Source of the DNA: Berghia stephanieae
Taxonomy: Eukaryota > Mollusca > Gastropoda > Nudibranchia > Aeolidiidae
NCBI GenBank assembly: GCA_034508935.3
Contig: CM067442.1
Span: 85,767,448-85,831,447, forward strand
Reading direction: 5' to 3'
DNA: 64,000 nt
Notes under the pieces: generated by a model
The model's input: only the letters and a program-made list of their open reading frames with translations
What the model was told of the DNA's origin: nothing
Database searches by the model: none
In this document: piece after piece, positions 10,528 through 23,824 of the stretch
How positions within the stretch are numbered: position 1 is the stretch's first letter
How the letters are laid out: each line of letters starts with the position of its first letter
Position numbers and translations under genes: made by a program

Positions 10528-11028
10528 TATGTTTTTAAGCGTTTGCAACACATTAAGGTCATATCAGCGCCAGTAAAAAGGAAGAAAATGGGATAGTAAA
10601 AAGTTCTAGAATTACAATTAAAGCACAAAAGAAAAGGTAAGACAATAGGGAATTGGTTCAAATAGGGAACAGATGTAGATTCCAAGAGCACCTTAAAGTC
10701 TCATCCAGACACAATCACAGGTCCCAACTCAGAGGAATACACTCAAATGTTTACCAATCATATAATATAATATGCAAACTAACATAATATAATGCATAAC
10801 AGAGAGATGATTTACAAGGAAAAAAATATCATCTCCCAAAAACTATAACTATACATTCGACTGTTTCCCTCCCAGCCAAGGAACTCTGGCAAAGATCAGG
10901 ACAAAACTAAGTAATCTCATTCCAAGACAATGACAAGAAACAATTGGAAAACGGGTATGGGGGGATAGAAGACACAGCATGTACCTCCCTGCCCACTATG
11001 GTCAGGATCCCAACCCAGGAACCCGGCA
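10528..11028 (-). repeat. SINE-like hairpin-tail family, near full length
   Basis: Antisense copy with TTGCAACACATTAAGGTCAT, ATCAGCGCCAGTAAAAAGG, GTAGATTCCAAGAGCA, CAGAGAGATGATTTACAAGG, CTGTTTCCCTCCCAGCC and GGATCCCAACCCAG in order. The 3' hairpin is slightly eroded (AAGCGTTTGC in place of CGGCGCTTGC). Confidence 0.8.
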
Positions 11029-11067
11029 TGGCATTTACCACCTGACATATTGTTATTGTTTGTAATC

Positions 11068-11895
11068 GGATATACAGTAGAATTACTTTAAACCGAAATT
11101 TTGGGGACCTTCTAAACCATTTCGGTTTAAAGACATTTTGGTTTAAAGCAAGTTCCCGTTTTGCGATGTTTTTCAAGTGTAGTAACTATTTAAGAAATTT
11201 GCTCATTTAATCGTATCATGGGTTTCCCTTAAATGTAGTTGTTGAATAAATGCCGTCTTCGTAACCATTAAAAAAATTTTATTTTTTAAAAAATTATTTT
11301 ATTTATTTTTTTTTTTTTGGTGTGTTTTAAAAATATTTTTGGAGGTTTTCGTTTTCAATTCAAAATTGTTGAAAGAGTTGAGTTCGGGATGCCATGTTTT
11401 TTACTTATCTCCGTCTTGATCAACTTTTTTTTCATCGACTTCACATAGTATTTTGATTTTAAACTCCAACGTGTAAGCACAGTGCTTTCTTTTAGAAACC
11501 TTTTAGTAAAATGTAAAGCTAAAATAAGATCTAAAGTTCTTGTGTGATAATTGATAATGAATGATGCGCAGCTCAGAGGTGAAGTGAAATGGAAATGAAA
11601 AGGCGTGTCAATGCTAAGTTGTTTACTACACCTCTCTCTTTTGTTGAAAAGCCATTAGGTTCAAAGGCCTAATTACATAGAACCCCCCCCCCCCCCCTTC
11701 TCACACACACATTCAATCAAAGTGGAAATGAAATGGCATGTCAATGGTAAGTTGTCTACCACCCCCCTCCTTATTGTCGTGTTGAAAATCCAGTCAGTTC
11801 CAAAGGATCAACACACGAGCGAGAACATCTCGCTTGCGTGATTCTACACCCCAACTCCCCCTTCAACAACACACAACAAACCAAACTCATGTAAC
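11068..11895 (+). mobile_element. Tigger-like element, terminus plus internal non-coding part
   Basis: It begins after a TA with CAGTAGAATTACTTTAAACC, the terminal inverted repeat also found at 36,597. The next 200 bases (GGTTTAAAGACATTTTGG...) match 36,650-36,800. The right part (GAAATGGCATGTCAATGGTA, CGAGCGAGAACATCTCG) matches 40,950-41,210 in the large Tigger copy. No transposase is visible and the opposite terminus is missing, so this is a deleted, non-autonomous copy. It carries a C run near 11,684-11,698. Confidence 0.65.
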
Positions 11896-11973
11896 ACACA
11901 GTCCTGACGATGGCTGAAAAGGCCTGAAACATCGATGTAGACTGACTCCAACATTGTGGTTAAATATTAAAAT

Positions 11974-11975
<2 letters not shown>

Positions 11976-12061
<86 letters not shown>

Positions 12062-12063
12062 AA
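11976..12063. repeat. (AT)n microsatellite
   Basis: AT dinucleotide run with minor interruptions at its right end. A short word CCTGACGATGGCTGAAAAGG lies just to its left (11,905) and may belong to an unclassified repeat. Confidence 0.9.
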
Positions 12064-12403
12064 TATGAAACACCATCATATTCTTCTTTTCATAAATCGT
12101 AATTCTTGTATTAAAAATGCCATGCCAACTGAAAAATAAAAATGAATAAAAGCTACAGATCTTTAGTTTTTTAAAAGATGACTATGTCTCGACATCAGAA
12201 AATGCAACTGGTAATAACTTGCACACCAAAATAAAATAATAATAAAATACCCATACACTCACAAGAGATGAGACAATGAAACCTAGAAATTACAAAAAGG
12301 GTAGTCACACAAGGATTGTAATTATTGAAAAGTTTTGTAAATAATATCATATCTTATGTAAATTGCTAAATAATACCCAGACATCCGTATCAGTGTTCAA
12401 TGT

Positions 12404-13702
12404 TCAATGAATAACTAAGGCACCGGATGCATAACTGACAGATGAATCATTGGAGGCTTCACACTGATTAGATTGTGCATATTTGAGGAATTTCAAATTG
12501 AAGTTCACACCATTGCTTTGGCTCTGAAGGCAGTCAATTGCCTGTTGAAAGAGAAATAAATGAAAATATCAGAAGATGGAAACCAATATTGAATCAAGTA
12601 GTCTAGGTGGTGCCAAGGGTAAAATCGTTTGTACAAACAAGTGAATCCATGTTAAATCCTATAAAACAGAATTGTGCCCATCTTGACATTGTAAAATGCT
12701 CAGATCACGGTCAGAAACCAAGGATGAGTGCCATATAAAATAAATATTTTTTTTTCAATCCTAAAAGATAAAAGTTAAAATTCTGCAAGTAAAATAAAAT
12801 GATTACATATACATCAGTGATGATAATGGCAATTTGTCAAAAATGAGGAAGGTCCGTTGGTCTAACTAAAACCAAATAAAAAATAACAGAACAACAGAAT
12901 TACGTAATACTGTGTAAAATTACCGCTAAATGTGTACATTCACTCTTATCATTACTTTTTGTAAATATTTAATGAAAACAATGTTAAAGGCCTACAATAT
13001 TACTTATAATAATAATACAGTCCACTCCGGATAATCGTATTACCTTGGGATCAGCGAAAATGTTGCTCCCTGTCCACTATTGCAACATTTTACACATACA
13101 TGGTTAACTCAAACCAGTTGTTGTAAATGTTCCTAGTCCACCACAGAACAATTTTATTGAAACAAAAACCATATGTCAGCCCTGTATAGATTTGTCAACC
13201 AAAAGCAGCTATAATATAAGCCGACATCTTTTGTTCTCAACATTTGTAGTAATAGTGAAAGAGATTAGCCGTGATGAGAGACAATAAGCTCTCACCAAAC
13301 TCTCTAGTCACAATACACAGTTGTCAATCCCAAAACAAAGGATGTCGCCCAGTCTCTCTTTACAACTGTCATTGTCTACTTGTCAAGATTATGCCCAGCC
13401 CCTCCCCTCCTATTTAATGGCCACATATGATATATCAAACCTACACTGCAGAGTGGTAACAGACTATTTTGCATTAAATCCCGCTCATTCTCGATTCTGC
13501 AACGTGTCACAGATTTCATCCATGATGAAATTAATATATGACATTTTGATTCATTGATTTCTTAATTTTACTACTTTTTGAGGACAAAAATATATTGCGA
13601 TTAACCGAAGTTTGTTGCAATTAACCAGTGACTTTTATACAGAATTAATTCCGTTTCTTGGGAAATGTTGCGATTAACCGAGTTGCGATTATCCGGAGTG
13701 GA

Positions 13703-13733
<31 letters not shown>

Positions 13734-16700
13734 TACTTTATTCATCAAAAAATGGAATTAAGTTTACAGATGTGGCATGCACAAAAATGTATACATATAT
13801 AAAGTTAAGAATTTATGTTTTTATTGTTTTTAAGGATTTTACGGCACTTGCAGCACATTAAGGTAATATCAGTGCCATAATATATAATATAATATGTAAA
13901 CTAAACATAATACAATGCATAACAGAGAGATGATTTACAAGGAAAAAAATATCATCTCCCAAAACCACAACTATACATTAGACTTTAGTCCCTCCCAGCC
14001 AAGGAACTCCGGCAAGGATCGGGACAAAACCAAGCAATCTCATTCCAAGACAATGACAGGAAACAATTGGAAAACGGGTATGGGGGGATAGAAGACACAG
14101 CATGTACCTCCCTGCCCACCATGGGAGGTCAGGATCCCCACCCAGTAAGAATTTATGGCGACAATGTAATATCAATTTTACAAAGTGAAATATGTTGTCC
14201 CTATGACCTGATCCCAAGTTTGAATTTATATATAAATGCATGAATGTATGTTTTTACTTCACAGAGCAGGCTACAATATCTTTGTTACACCAATCTGGTT
14301 GTTATGCAGCTTATAAATCAAACCTTTAATAAATTGGTGATCAAAGTCTATCTAACAAAAGTACAAAGATTAAACTATGTTGATTACCCCTGCACATTGC
14401 AATACATATCTATCTATAACAAGATGACTAATATTAGTACAAACATAACATTAAACATTAAGACAGAAGGCTGATTGAGATATGAATAAAGGAGGGAGAG
14501 AGAGAGAGAGATACTTTGCCAGAATAGTTTAAGAATTGACCTTTTTTAAATTAAAAGTTGTAATGAATTTTAAAAAACCGCTTATAACTTATAGGCTCAT
14601 GAACTGTACTATCATGAAACGGCTACTTACAAAAATAAAAATTCAGACCCAAATACATCCCCCCTCCAAATCCCCTTTCCTGTTGACCTTCACCTCACCG
14701 AAGACCACCACTGGTCTTGTGTCACTTTTAACATTTGGCACCAGTCTCTGCTGGCCTCATAAAAATGGAAATACAGACCTGCCTACTTGAAAATATAAAA
14801 ATTTGTAGTTTTTAGGATACAATAGTAATAGTCGATTTAATTAACTTTATTGATCAACAATTTACCATCACAAGGGTCAAATAATCCTTCTAAATCATTA
14901 AAATTGTACTGTCTGACATCAATTTTCCTTTGCTCCAGTAGTTCTGAAATTGAAGCCAAAATTTCGTAATTCTGCGAATTTTTTGTAGGAGCAGGCAGGT
15001 CTGGAAATATCATTGAAATTCACTCAACTGAGCAATTGTAAACATATATGAGAAAACAGGACGGTGAGTTTTTTTCTGCGGATCCAACACTTAGTGACCT
15101 GAGCTTTAATCACAGGAAATAAATGGCATGACAAAATCAGAAGAAAATGTTCCTGGAATTCCATGATGATATGTTGGTCATAACCAATCAATATCCCTGA
15201 TTACAGTTTTTTTTTTTACCAACAAAACAAATTCAAGTGATCAAATGGCATTAACAGTGCAGTATGACCAATTACTTCAAGAAGATTTCACAACGATTCT
15301 GGATTTGAGACAAAGTACTGCTATTTCAGAACCAGAAATATAATCAGCAGTGTCAATGGATTATTCTTCACATATGTAATTGTCGAATTTTTGAGAGGAT
15401 CCAGATAGCCAAGATTAGAATGAAATCAATAACAAAACATTCATTCAGTTGATAAGAATATACATAAGGCCCTTCTGAGGGGATAATAATGTGATTATTA
15501 CCCAATCAATATCATAAATAAAAAGGCGAGTAAAGCGTGTGCTACTTCGATGCAGGTGTTAACTGAACACTTCCATCAGTGTTGTTAATTCAACAATTCA
15601 AAACCTTTTGAAATTATCATTTGCCCTACATGGACACATAGATCTGCAAGTTGTTTGATTTCAAAGGGCTGTGAAAACATTATGTATGTACTACTGTTAT
15701 ACTTCATGTTATGGATTGAACATTGTATTACAATTGACTCATGAGAAATACTACAAATGACTTACGCTAAGTAGAACACCAATAGGATGTCGCCCACATA
15801 TTGTGTTCTGGAATGTTTTGAGGTATGAGGTAAAGGCAGTAGGATCCATCCTCTCAATGATTGACATTCCCTGTTTTGATTTAAGAATAAGGAACAATCA
15901 AAAAATGAAATTGTATTTTTGATATTTAAATATTGCTACCAAGCTGTGCATGTGGAACAAATCTAAATTGTAATTGTATTGATGCTCATCAGAGTAACCT
16001 CCTCATTTCCTTTTTAGGAAGGAAGTCTGTTACTGGCTCTCTGCATTTGCTTTATATTCTCTCATTAATATGACAAAACATTAAAAACCTTCAAACATAA
16101 ATAAGATAAGTTTGTTTGTTTTTTTTCAATGGGAAAGAAAATTTAATTTGATCACAGATTTCGGTCAAATTCATTTAGAGTTGCATGCTCCACTGGTTGA
16201 TATTGTTCAAAAAATCACCTTTTTTAAAAATTGTTTCCATTAACTTGGAATTAAAATGTTGTGACAGGCGAAGCTAATTCTGTGAAAACCATCATAATAT
16301 TGCACAATACTAATACTACAAAGAATTCATCTGCTTACCATCTTGTCCAGAGCTTCAATAGACTCCCAAATTTTGCCATGAGATTTATCATAGTAAGTGT
16401 ACTTGAATCTTTTCCCTGAAAATAAGTAAGATTTGATTTTGAATGGAAAGCTTAGATATTAATCAGGAATACAAAAATATTACAAAAAGAAAACTCAAAG
16501 CTTCAAAAGTAACAAACATGTTTATTTAAAATAAAATAAATAAACAAATCAAAGAATCCTGACTTCTATCTAAAATTCAATATAAAAGAAAAGGAACTCT
16601 CATCTATGACTTTGGAATTCTCTGGTGTATGTGTGGAATCCATTGACCAAGAGACCGATTCAAAACATTCAAATCTTTTTAAAAAAGAAACGTGCATGTC

Positions 16701-19700
16701 AACCAGCCAGAATTATCGACACCATTTAAAACATTCCTTCGAAGTTACAATAAATTGAAAAGACAATTTTTTTTTTAAACACAAAAAAGCATTTATACAA
16801 CTTACCCCAATGGCAGAAATCAGATGAGATAACAAAAAGATTGTTTGGATCTTTAAGGTAAGGGCTAAGGATCTGCCCATATCTAGCTTCTCTCTCGGGC
16901 GTGAGGGATCCAACAAGAATTGGGACAATGGTGAACTGGCCTTGATAACTGAGCAATTTGTTTTTTAAAAAACACAAAAACATGAAAACTTTACCGTTGT
17001 CGTTGAAAAAAGTAACAAAAAGGGCAAATTTTTAAATCTCTTAATCCATCTTGCATTCATTTCAAAATTGGGTATTTTAAAAAAAAAAATTAGTGAGTTT
17101 ACATCATACTTAAAACATTCATTAAGCAATAAATTAAATTAAATTCTATGTTATCAAGCTATGATCAGACAAAATCATAAGTTAGTTCTAGCCAACCCCA
17201 CAAGTGCAAAGTTAAGTGATAAAGACAAGTAAACATTTTTCATTCGACCTTTTGATCCTGACAGTCACTCTTATCTAAAAAACAAAACTAACTGCCTTTA
17301 TTGAAGGATTTCAAAGCAAGCAAACAGTGAATTTGTACACTAAAGGTTCATGATCAGTCTTGAGTTTAAGACAACGAAGACTGGTGCAACTGAAAATTGG
17401 AAGGTGCAGCTACAGAGGTGATATGATCATATATACAAAAAAAACATCAAAAATCAAAGCCAATCACTTACTTTTCCATGACTTTGGCAATATATGGCAG
17501 GTGCATTTCTATACTATGCTCTGCTTCATCTGTGCTCAATGACATGGTACTGAAAAACCCTGTACCTTTTAATTCATGGTATACTATTGGAAAGAGAAAA
17601 AAATATTATGGTGATCAGAGTCCAGCTCATAAAAACGTACAAGAAAATAATGTAGGTTCTTATACTTCAATTTGAAAAAGAAAAATTTTAATTGACTCAT
17701 GCTCGTCAGTTGTAAGATTGTGGGAGTCATGAGAATTCATGGTTTATTTTTTTAGCCACAAAGAATTTAATTTCATTCAAAATAATGTAATAATCAAAAG
17801 AAAAATAAAGCCCATACTTGCACTGTCAATGGTAAGATTATACAGAGGAGTCTCATACAATTCAGTCCCTGACAAAGCACAATCAGACATTTGGACATGG
17901 TGTGATGGACCCAGGATAAAAATTCGCTTCCTGAAAAAAATTTTTTTGTTAAAACACTTTGAGAGAAATAGGTAAGACAAGGTTGGTCAACAGAATGATA
18001 TCACTTGTGAGTGAGACAATTATAACATCTTAAAGACAAAGAAACTTCCAGTTCCGGGTTAGAAAACTTAATCAATCAAACGCGTGAGATGCAATCCTGC
18101 AGCTGAGCAATAATGATTTAATTTGATTTAAATTGAACAGAGATACAATGTCCTTTGAATACCTTTCTTGTAATTTGCCCACAATCACAAACAACTGTTA
18201 AAACAACTCTGTAATTCAGTACAACTATAATCCTTCGAAATTTATGAAAAAAACAAAAACTTACACAGATCTTGGATTAACTTGCCGGTAAGCAAAAGCC
18301 CCACATGCCCCACAAAAACAGTATCCAGCATGACTGAGGACAAAATTAGTAAAAATCAACAATTAAGACTACACATTTGCTAATGATACACAAAGAAATA
18401 ATAATAAGAATTATAAAATTGATTTATAAGTAAAAGATAGTTAAGAGAATATTCTTTTTCTTCTTCTTCGTTTCCCTCTTATATTGTCTTCATGCTTGAA
18501 TGTCTAGTTGGTGAAAGAGTGCTGGTGTCTTCCTCGGCTCTGCAGATGTTTGGTAGCAGGCCAAAAATCCTCTCTTGCTGTTGAATACTTTGGGCAGGTT
18601 TGGAGTATATAGTGGGCGTCTTCTTCTCCGTCACTACAGTCATACATGCCTGTTCCTCCTATTTTGAAAATCTTGTGCACATGGTAAGAGAATATATCTG
18701 CAAGTGGATTAGTGACCTATTGTGGATTTTTAAATGAGAAGATTAAATGTGCTTTTTCTAGAAATGTTGAATTCCTTACCCTATCCTCTTTTCAAAATGT
18801 GAACAGAAACCTCTTTTTCAAGTCTGTTCAAGTTGCTCAATCGTTCATTTCTCTTGCTAATTATTTCAATTCCCTTTAGAAACTATTAATTTTATGTTTG
18901 TTCCCCTCATTTAAAAAGAACCGTTTAGTTAGCCTATATTCTTTATCACTCGACTGCTGCTCTTGTTGCTATATAATTGTAATGTGACTATAGCCTTTGT
19001 CTTATACGGGGATAAGCATGATATCAAAGCTTTATATTTCAAGATCAAATTTTTCAAATCAATTTTTCAAAGTTCTTATCAACAAAAGTAAATTTAGCAT
19101 ACATCCCTACTAAGCTCACACATGAAACTAGTAAAATAGAGTTAAATCAAACAAAATCTTACAGTAGGGATTTAAAAAACGTTCTCTTTTCTAAAAAGTC
19201 AATGATATTCATTCCATTCAAGTATGATGGCTCGCCCTTAATAGCTACCAAAAAAAAAAAAAAATATCTCCAACATATGCACAGTGGTAATGAGATTTAC
19301 AACACTTGGTAACCATCCAATTTTCCAATCTTGAACATGACCTGATGTTAATTCGTATGTGATTCAACACACACACACACACACTTTCACCCACCAAGTA
19401 TCTCAGATCTGTCATAGCATAATTGTGAGTATTTTGACTTGCAATAATTCTATCATAATCGGTAATGATGCACATTCGTCAAATGCATTGGATGTATTAG
19501 ATTCAAACACGCTAACAGCAGTACAACAGTTATCCAACTTCTCAGTACTGATCTCCTAATAACTCATTGAATATGTAACATGTTGTCAAAATCATGCACA
19601 CAATTGGCAAACCTCATACAATATTAAAGATGTGTAGCCAAGTGTGTAGTGGTGTTTCATAATACTTATAGGGTTGAGTTCTAGGTTGGGGGTACCCTCA

Positions 19701-21023
19701 ATTGGGACAATACTTTGACTGCTCCATAAGTAATTATCATAATGATAATGTCAATAAAGCTTAGAGAAAAAAATACTTACGGCGCAATAATTGCCCTTGC
19801 AGGGGCGTGTGATTCTGTTGCCTTTGAAAGCCAGCTTCCTAACTGTTTATTCAGTTCTGAACCTGAATTTGAAAAATAATAAATGTTAAAGGTAGTAAAA
19901 TTGTTTAATCTCTGAAATTGGAAAGACAGTTGAACACCTGAATGCCAGCCGTGTTATCAAATACACTCACATCAAAACAGATCCCAACTTAACAAGAAAT
20001 TCAAAATAGAATTTGATGATTTAAACAAAAAACAAAACAAAATTATTTTAAAATTCCATCAGTCAATCATTTCATTCTAACATTGAATTATTCCCATGCC
20101 TCTCCAATGATAAGATGTAAATTTCCATGTCTATTGGGTTGAATGACAGTAATGAGGATAGTAAATAAAACTCCAAATCCAGGATGATAATGTTTATATG
20201 GAATGATTTTTCAATCAATATCAATTAGGATAAAGACCCATAGGATTCAATGTGAATACCTTAGCATTTTAGCCCAACGTCTTTAAAGCGTTTTACTCTA
20301 GTACTGAGATCCTCTGAATGACACCTACATCTGTGACAGATCTGTTTAAACCATATTAATGTAAATGCATATTGTCTAGATAAGACTAACATTTTGGTAT
20401 ACAATCTGCTAATAAGAACTCCATATTGACTGTTTTAACCATTTTTTATTAACGGCATACGATTTCGTTCACAACTTTCCAATGGTTATTTTGGGGTAAA
20501 ACTTTGAATTGCCGTATAACTACATTTCTAGTCAAGATAGAAAGAAAATTCAAACTGTTTTGTAATCAGTGTTGTCAGCTCTTTCATATGACATTGGTTT
20601 CATGTGTGTGAGTTACATTAAGAATAATTGTTAAACTCCCTGCTGATCACTGATACTATGCTATAGGCTATGCTATCTATACTATACTAATACTGGCTAT
20701 ACTCACTACTCACTATGACTAGGATATTGTGTCTGCTAATGTCTAACTTTCGAGTCTATCTTTTTATGATTTACTCTTATTATTCAGTTTGTGAATGAGA
20801 CATTAAGTAACTCGATGAGAATAAAATAAGATGTGAATATGAAAATTCAATCAATCTAAGTAAATCAAAATGTTCGTCATTTGGGAGTGAGTTTGAGATA
20901 GTGTTCTGTTTGAGTTTTAGTTTAGTTTAGGCAGGCGTTTCTTGTTCTGGTTACAGGCCTACCTGAGCCTGAATACCAGCTTCCAGCATGACTCGCTTTT
21001 CTAATTCTCCCGTGTCTTGACAT
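12404..21023 (-). CDS. MEMO1: MEMO1 (mediator of ErbB2-driven cell motility 1 homologue), nine coding exons
   Basis: MEMO1 family proteins bind reduced copper or iron and act in cytoplasmic signalling and redox control. They share a fold with extradiol dioxygenase-like enzymes. Coding exons in transcript order are 20,963-21,023, 19,781-19,862, 18,265-18,333, 17,818-17,930, 17,472-17,583, 16,806-16,948, 16,339-16,415, 15,766-15,870 and 12,404-12,541. All introns are GT-AG and all phases join in frame, giving 900 nt and 299 residues against about 297 in human. Recognisable segments are [12 protein letters not shown] (N-terminus), [83 protein letters not shown] and [13 protein letters not shown] at the C-terminus. 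By my count the metal ligands fall at His49, His81 and Cys244, the same numbers as human. The ATG at 21,021-21,023 aligns with the human start. No break is seen. The introns hold a MITE, a SINE, a 0.6-kb duplicated segment and a LINE tail. Confidence 0.95.
13018..13705. mobile_element. pogo/Tigger-type MITE with both terminal inverted repeats
   Basis: The left end CAGTCCACTCCGGATAATCG and right end GCGATTATCCGGAGTGGACTG are inverted repeats. TA precedes the left end. About 690 bp, no transposase. Subterminal words (GCGATTAACCG) repeat inside the right end. A truncated inverted copy lies at 21,648-22,150. It sits in MEMO1 intron 8. Confidence 0.85.
13706..13735. repeat. (AAT)n microsatellite
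   Basis: Short ATA/AAT trinucleotide run immediately right of the MITE. Confidence 0.8.
13818..14146 (-). repeat. SINE-like hairpin-tail family, internally deleted
   Basis: Antisense copy in MEMO1 intron 8. It has the hairpin end (GGATTTTACGGCACTTGCAG...ATCAGTGCC), then jumps straight to AATGCATAACAGAGAGATG, so roughly 200 bases of the middle are missing. It ends TCAGGATCCCCACCCAG. Confidence 0.75.
15118..15737 (+). repeat. 0.6-kb duplicated segment, copy B (MEMO1 intron 8)
   Basis: Nearly identical to 9,253-9,867. It lies entirely in the intron just before MEMO1 coding exon 8 (15,766-15,870) and contains no exon. Without the flanking repeat R it may be the source sequence, or both may be copies of a repeat found elsewhere. 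Confidence 0.85.
18455..18720 (-). mobile_element. LINE C-terminal fragment with (GAA)n tail
   Basis: On the minus strand the sequence reads [20 protein letters not shown] then [10 protein letters not shown], and ends in GAAGAAGAAG. This matches the layout of the RNase-H LINE at 36,918-39,836 ([20 protein letters not shown]). It is a strongly 5'-truncated insertion in MEMO1 intron 2, in the sense direction of MEMO1. Confidence 0.6.
19368..19384. repeat. (CA)n microsatellite
   Basis: Short CA dinucleotide run in MEMO1 intron 2. Confidence 0.8.
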
Positions 21024-21420
21024 CGCCTTCCCAATCTTGGAACTGAAATAATTTGCAAGTTTTCGAGATAGATTGTTGATGCTATTCTCTGTCTTCCTAT
21101 CCTTCCTTTGTTGTTGATATTTATGAGTTATGAGGTGAAGTAATAAATGGAGTGGTCACATAAACTGCCTTAAATGTAGCCAAATGATTCTTTTTTAAAA
21201 AGAGCTAAAAATTGTAACCGTGCAAATGAAATTAATCATCCCACTAATAAAGCTCATCGATATAGCTATTAAAGTGAAGATTTATACAACATATTTTATT
21301 TAAATATATCTTTCAAATGTTTTTTAAAGTTTTATTCATGGCGAGGTAAATAATAAATGATTTACTGAGATGGATTAATTCATCATAGACCCACGTAGAT
21401 GGTAACAGAGTAGAAGTGCG

Positions 21421-21641
<221 letters not shown>

Positions 21642-21647
21642 ATATAT

Positions 21648-22150
21648 ACAGTCCACTCCGGATAATTGCAACTCTCGGTTATCGCAACATTTCCCACGAA
21701 ACGGAGTTAATTCTATTTAAAAGTCACTGTTTAATTGCAACAAACTTCGGTTAATCGCAACAAATTTTCGCCCTCAAAAAGTGGTAAATTCAAGAAATCA
21801 ATCAAACAAAATATCATGATTTCATGGTGGAAGAAATCGTGACATGTTGAATAATCGAGAGTAACCGGGATATAATGCTATAGTAGTTTGTCACCACTCT
21901 ATTGGAGACAAAAGAGGGCGGGGCTTTGCAATATGGGTTTGTAATGTAATCTGTGACCATTAAATAGGAGGTGAGGGGGCTGGACATAGTCTTGACAAAA
22001 GGTAGACAATGACAGTTGTAAAGAGAGACTGAGCGATATCCTTTGTTATGGGATTGACAACTGTGTATTGTGACCTACGAGTTTGGTGATAGCTTATTGT
22101 CTCTCATCATGGCTAATCTCTTTGAGTCTTACAAACGTTGAGAACAAAAG
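21648..22150. mobile_element. pogo/Tigger-type MITE, truncated second copy
   Basis: It starts after TA with CAGTCCACTCCGGATAATTG and continues with GTTGCAAT/GGTTAATCGCAACAA subterminal words. The interior (GACAATGACAGTTGTAAAGA, GACAACTGTGTATTGTGACC, TTGAGAACAAAAG) matches 13,018-13,705 in reverse. The far terminus is absent: homology ends at about 22,150. Confidence 0.75.
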
Positions 22151-22210
22151 TATTATCATAGATTTTTCAGTTTGAAGATAACTTTCCCTTCTGTCAAGCT
22201 TTTGGATTAT
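22151..22210 (+). repeat. 60-bp repeat shared with 47,414-47,472
   Basis: TATTATCATAGATTTTTCAG through CTTTTGGATTAT is found almost unchanged in BTBD9 intron 10, with one base of length difference. It starts exactly where the MITE homology stops. Origin is unknown. Confidence 0.7.
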
Positions 22211-22479
22211 GAAAATGACAGTCAGGGGTCATCAATTTTAAGAGTACCTCATAAGTATTAGTATTAGCTTGCATACTTGTTTATGATGTACCTTCCAGTA
22301 CTCATTTTTACTTATGAGCAGTCATTATCTAAATCAATGTGAAAATCTTTGACTAATGTCATGCACTTTGAAGAGTGTCAAGGTGCTTCCAGTCAATAAT
22401 TAATGGGCTTCAGATTCACACAATTTTCTGTCGTAAAAAAATGCCAGATTTTATGTCTCTTGTGTTTTTAACAATGTTT

Positions 22480-22999
22480 TTATTGCACTTTTTGTGATTT
22501 TCCAAACACATCAAAAGCATTTAATTCCGTTTTACATGATGCTGATAGAAATATTCTGATTTTTGGAGCGGGGGTCAGAGGAAGATAAGAATCTTTGAGC
22601 ATTTTATTTAGGCGTTCTGTACGTGTTCTGGTTGTATAGTCCACTATCATTTGAACATCTTTGCTCTGGAAGCGATCTAGCCTGTCTATGTCACCTTTCT
22701 GATTCCGGATTTCATACAAATGCATGTCACCCATCGAGCTCTCCGGTACTGTAAGTTCACGGTGATATCATCCAATTAGAATTGTTACAAATGCTAATCA
22801 TAGGTAGGTACCTATTTCGTCTGTTTGATGACTTTTTGAAGCGAGATGTAGACTGGATTAAGTAATACATTTTCCTTCGGGAGACTTGGGTTCGCACCCT
22901 GCTGTTGACATCTCATGTTTCCCCCTTTGCGGCGCTGCACTTCAGCTCATGTCGGTTGCCTAGGTATTTTAATAGTAATACCTAATAATGATTTTAAGA

Positions 23000-23075
<76 letters not shown>

Positions 23076-23087
23076 TACTACTACTAC

Positions 23088-23148
<61 letters not shown>

Positions 23149-23172
23149 GTAATAATGATGATGATGATGATG

Positions 23173-23211
<39 letters not shown>

Positions 23212-23224
23212 TAATAATAATATA

Positions 23225-23288
<64 letters not shown>

Positions 23289-23740
23289 TAATAATAATAA
23301 TTGTATAGCGCATTTTAAAATTATATAACGCTCAATGAGCAATGAGCGTTTATATAGCGCAGCATCTGCTAAATGTGTTCAAAGCCCTTTACAAGGGTCC
23401 CTAGCCAACAGCAACACCGATAGTGCCTATTTTTATTTGACATGGACAATGCTGTTAACCACCATTCTCATTTTACACCGGATTAGGTGAGAGGATGTGA
23501 GTAAATAGCCTTTTCCAAGGACTCAACTATGCAATACTCAGAGTGGGACTCGAATCCTGGCCTTCCTATCCGACGGTGGCGAGTGTCATCCCACTAGACC
23601 ACATAGCGGCAGAGAGACATTTCAGAAAAAAAATAAATTGAGGGTGAACAAGAGGAAATTTTTATCTTTAAGTGAAAATAAGTATTAAGACGTCAATTGA
23701 AACCTTCTAAAATAATTAATTCAAATTGTACAGAATGGAT

Positions 23741-23824
<84 letters not shown>

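Noticed and set aside
11905-11945. Hammerhead ribozyme or Penelope-like motif (CTGACGATGG...GAAACATCG)
   Set aside because: The core words are only partly matched and I could not pair convincing stems; left unclassified.
16713-16983. Separate minus-strand genes at MEMO1 exon 6 (and at 17,777-17,980)
   Set aside because: These open frames are single MEMO1 exons read into their introns.
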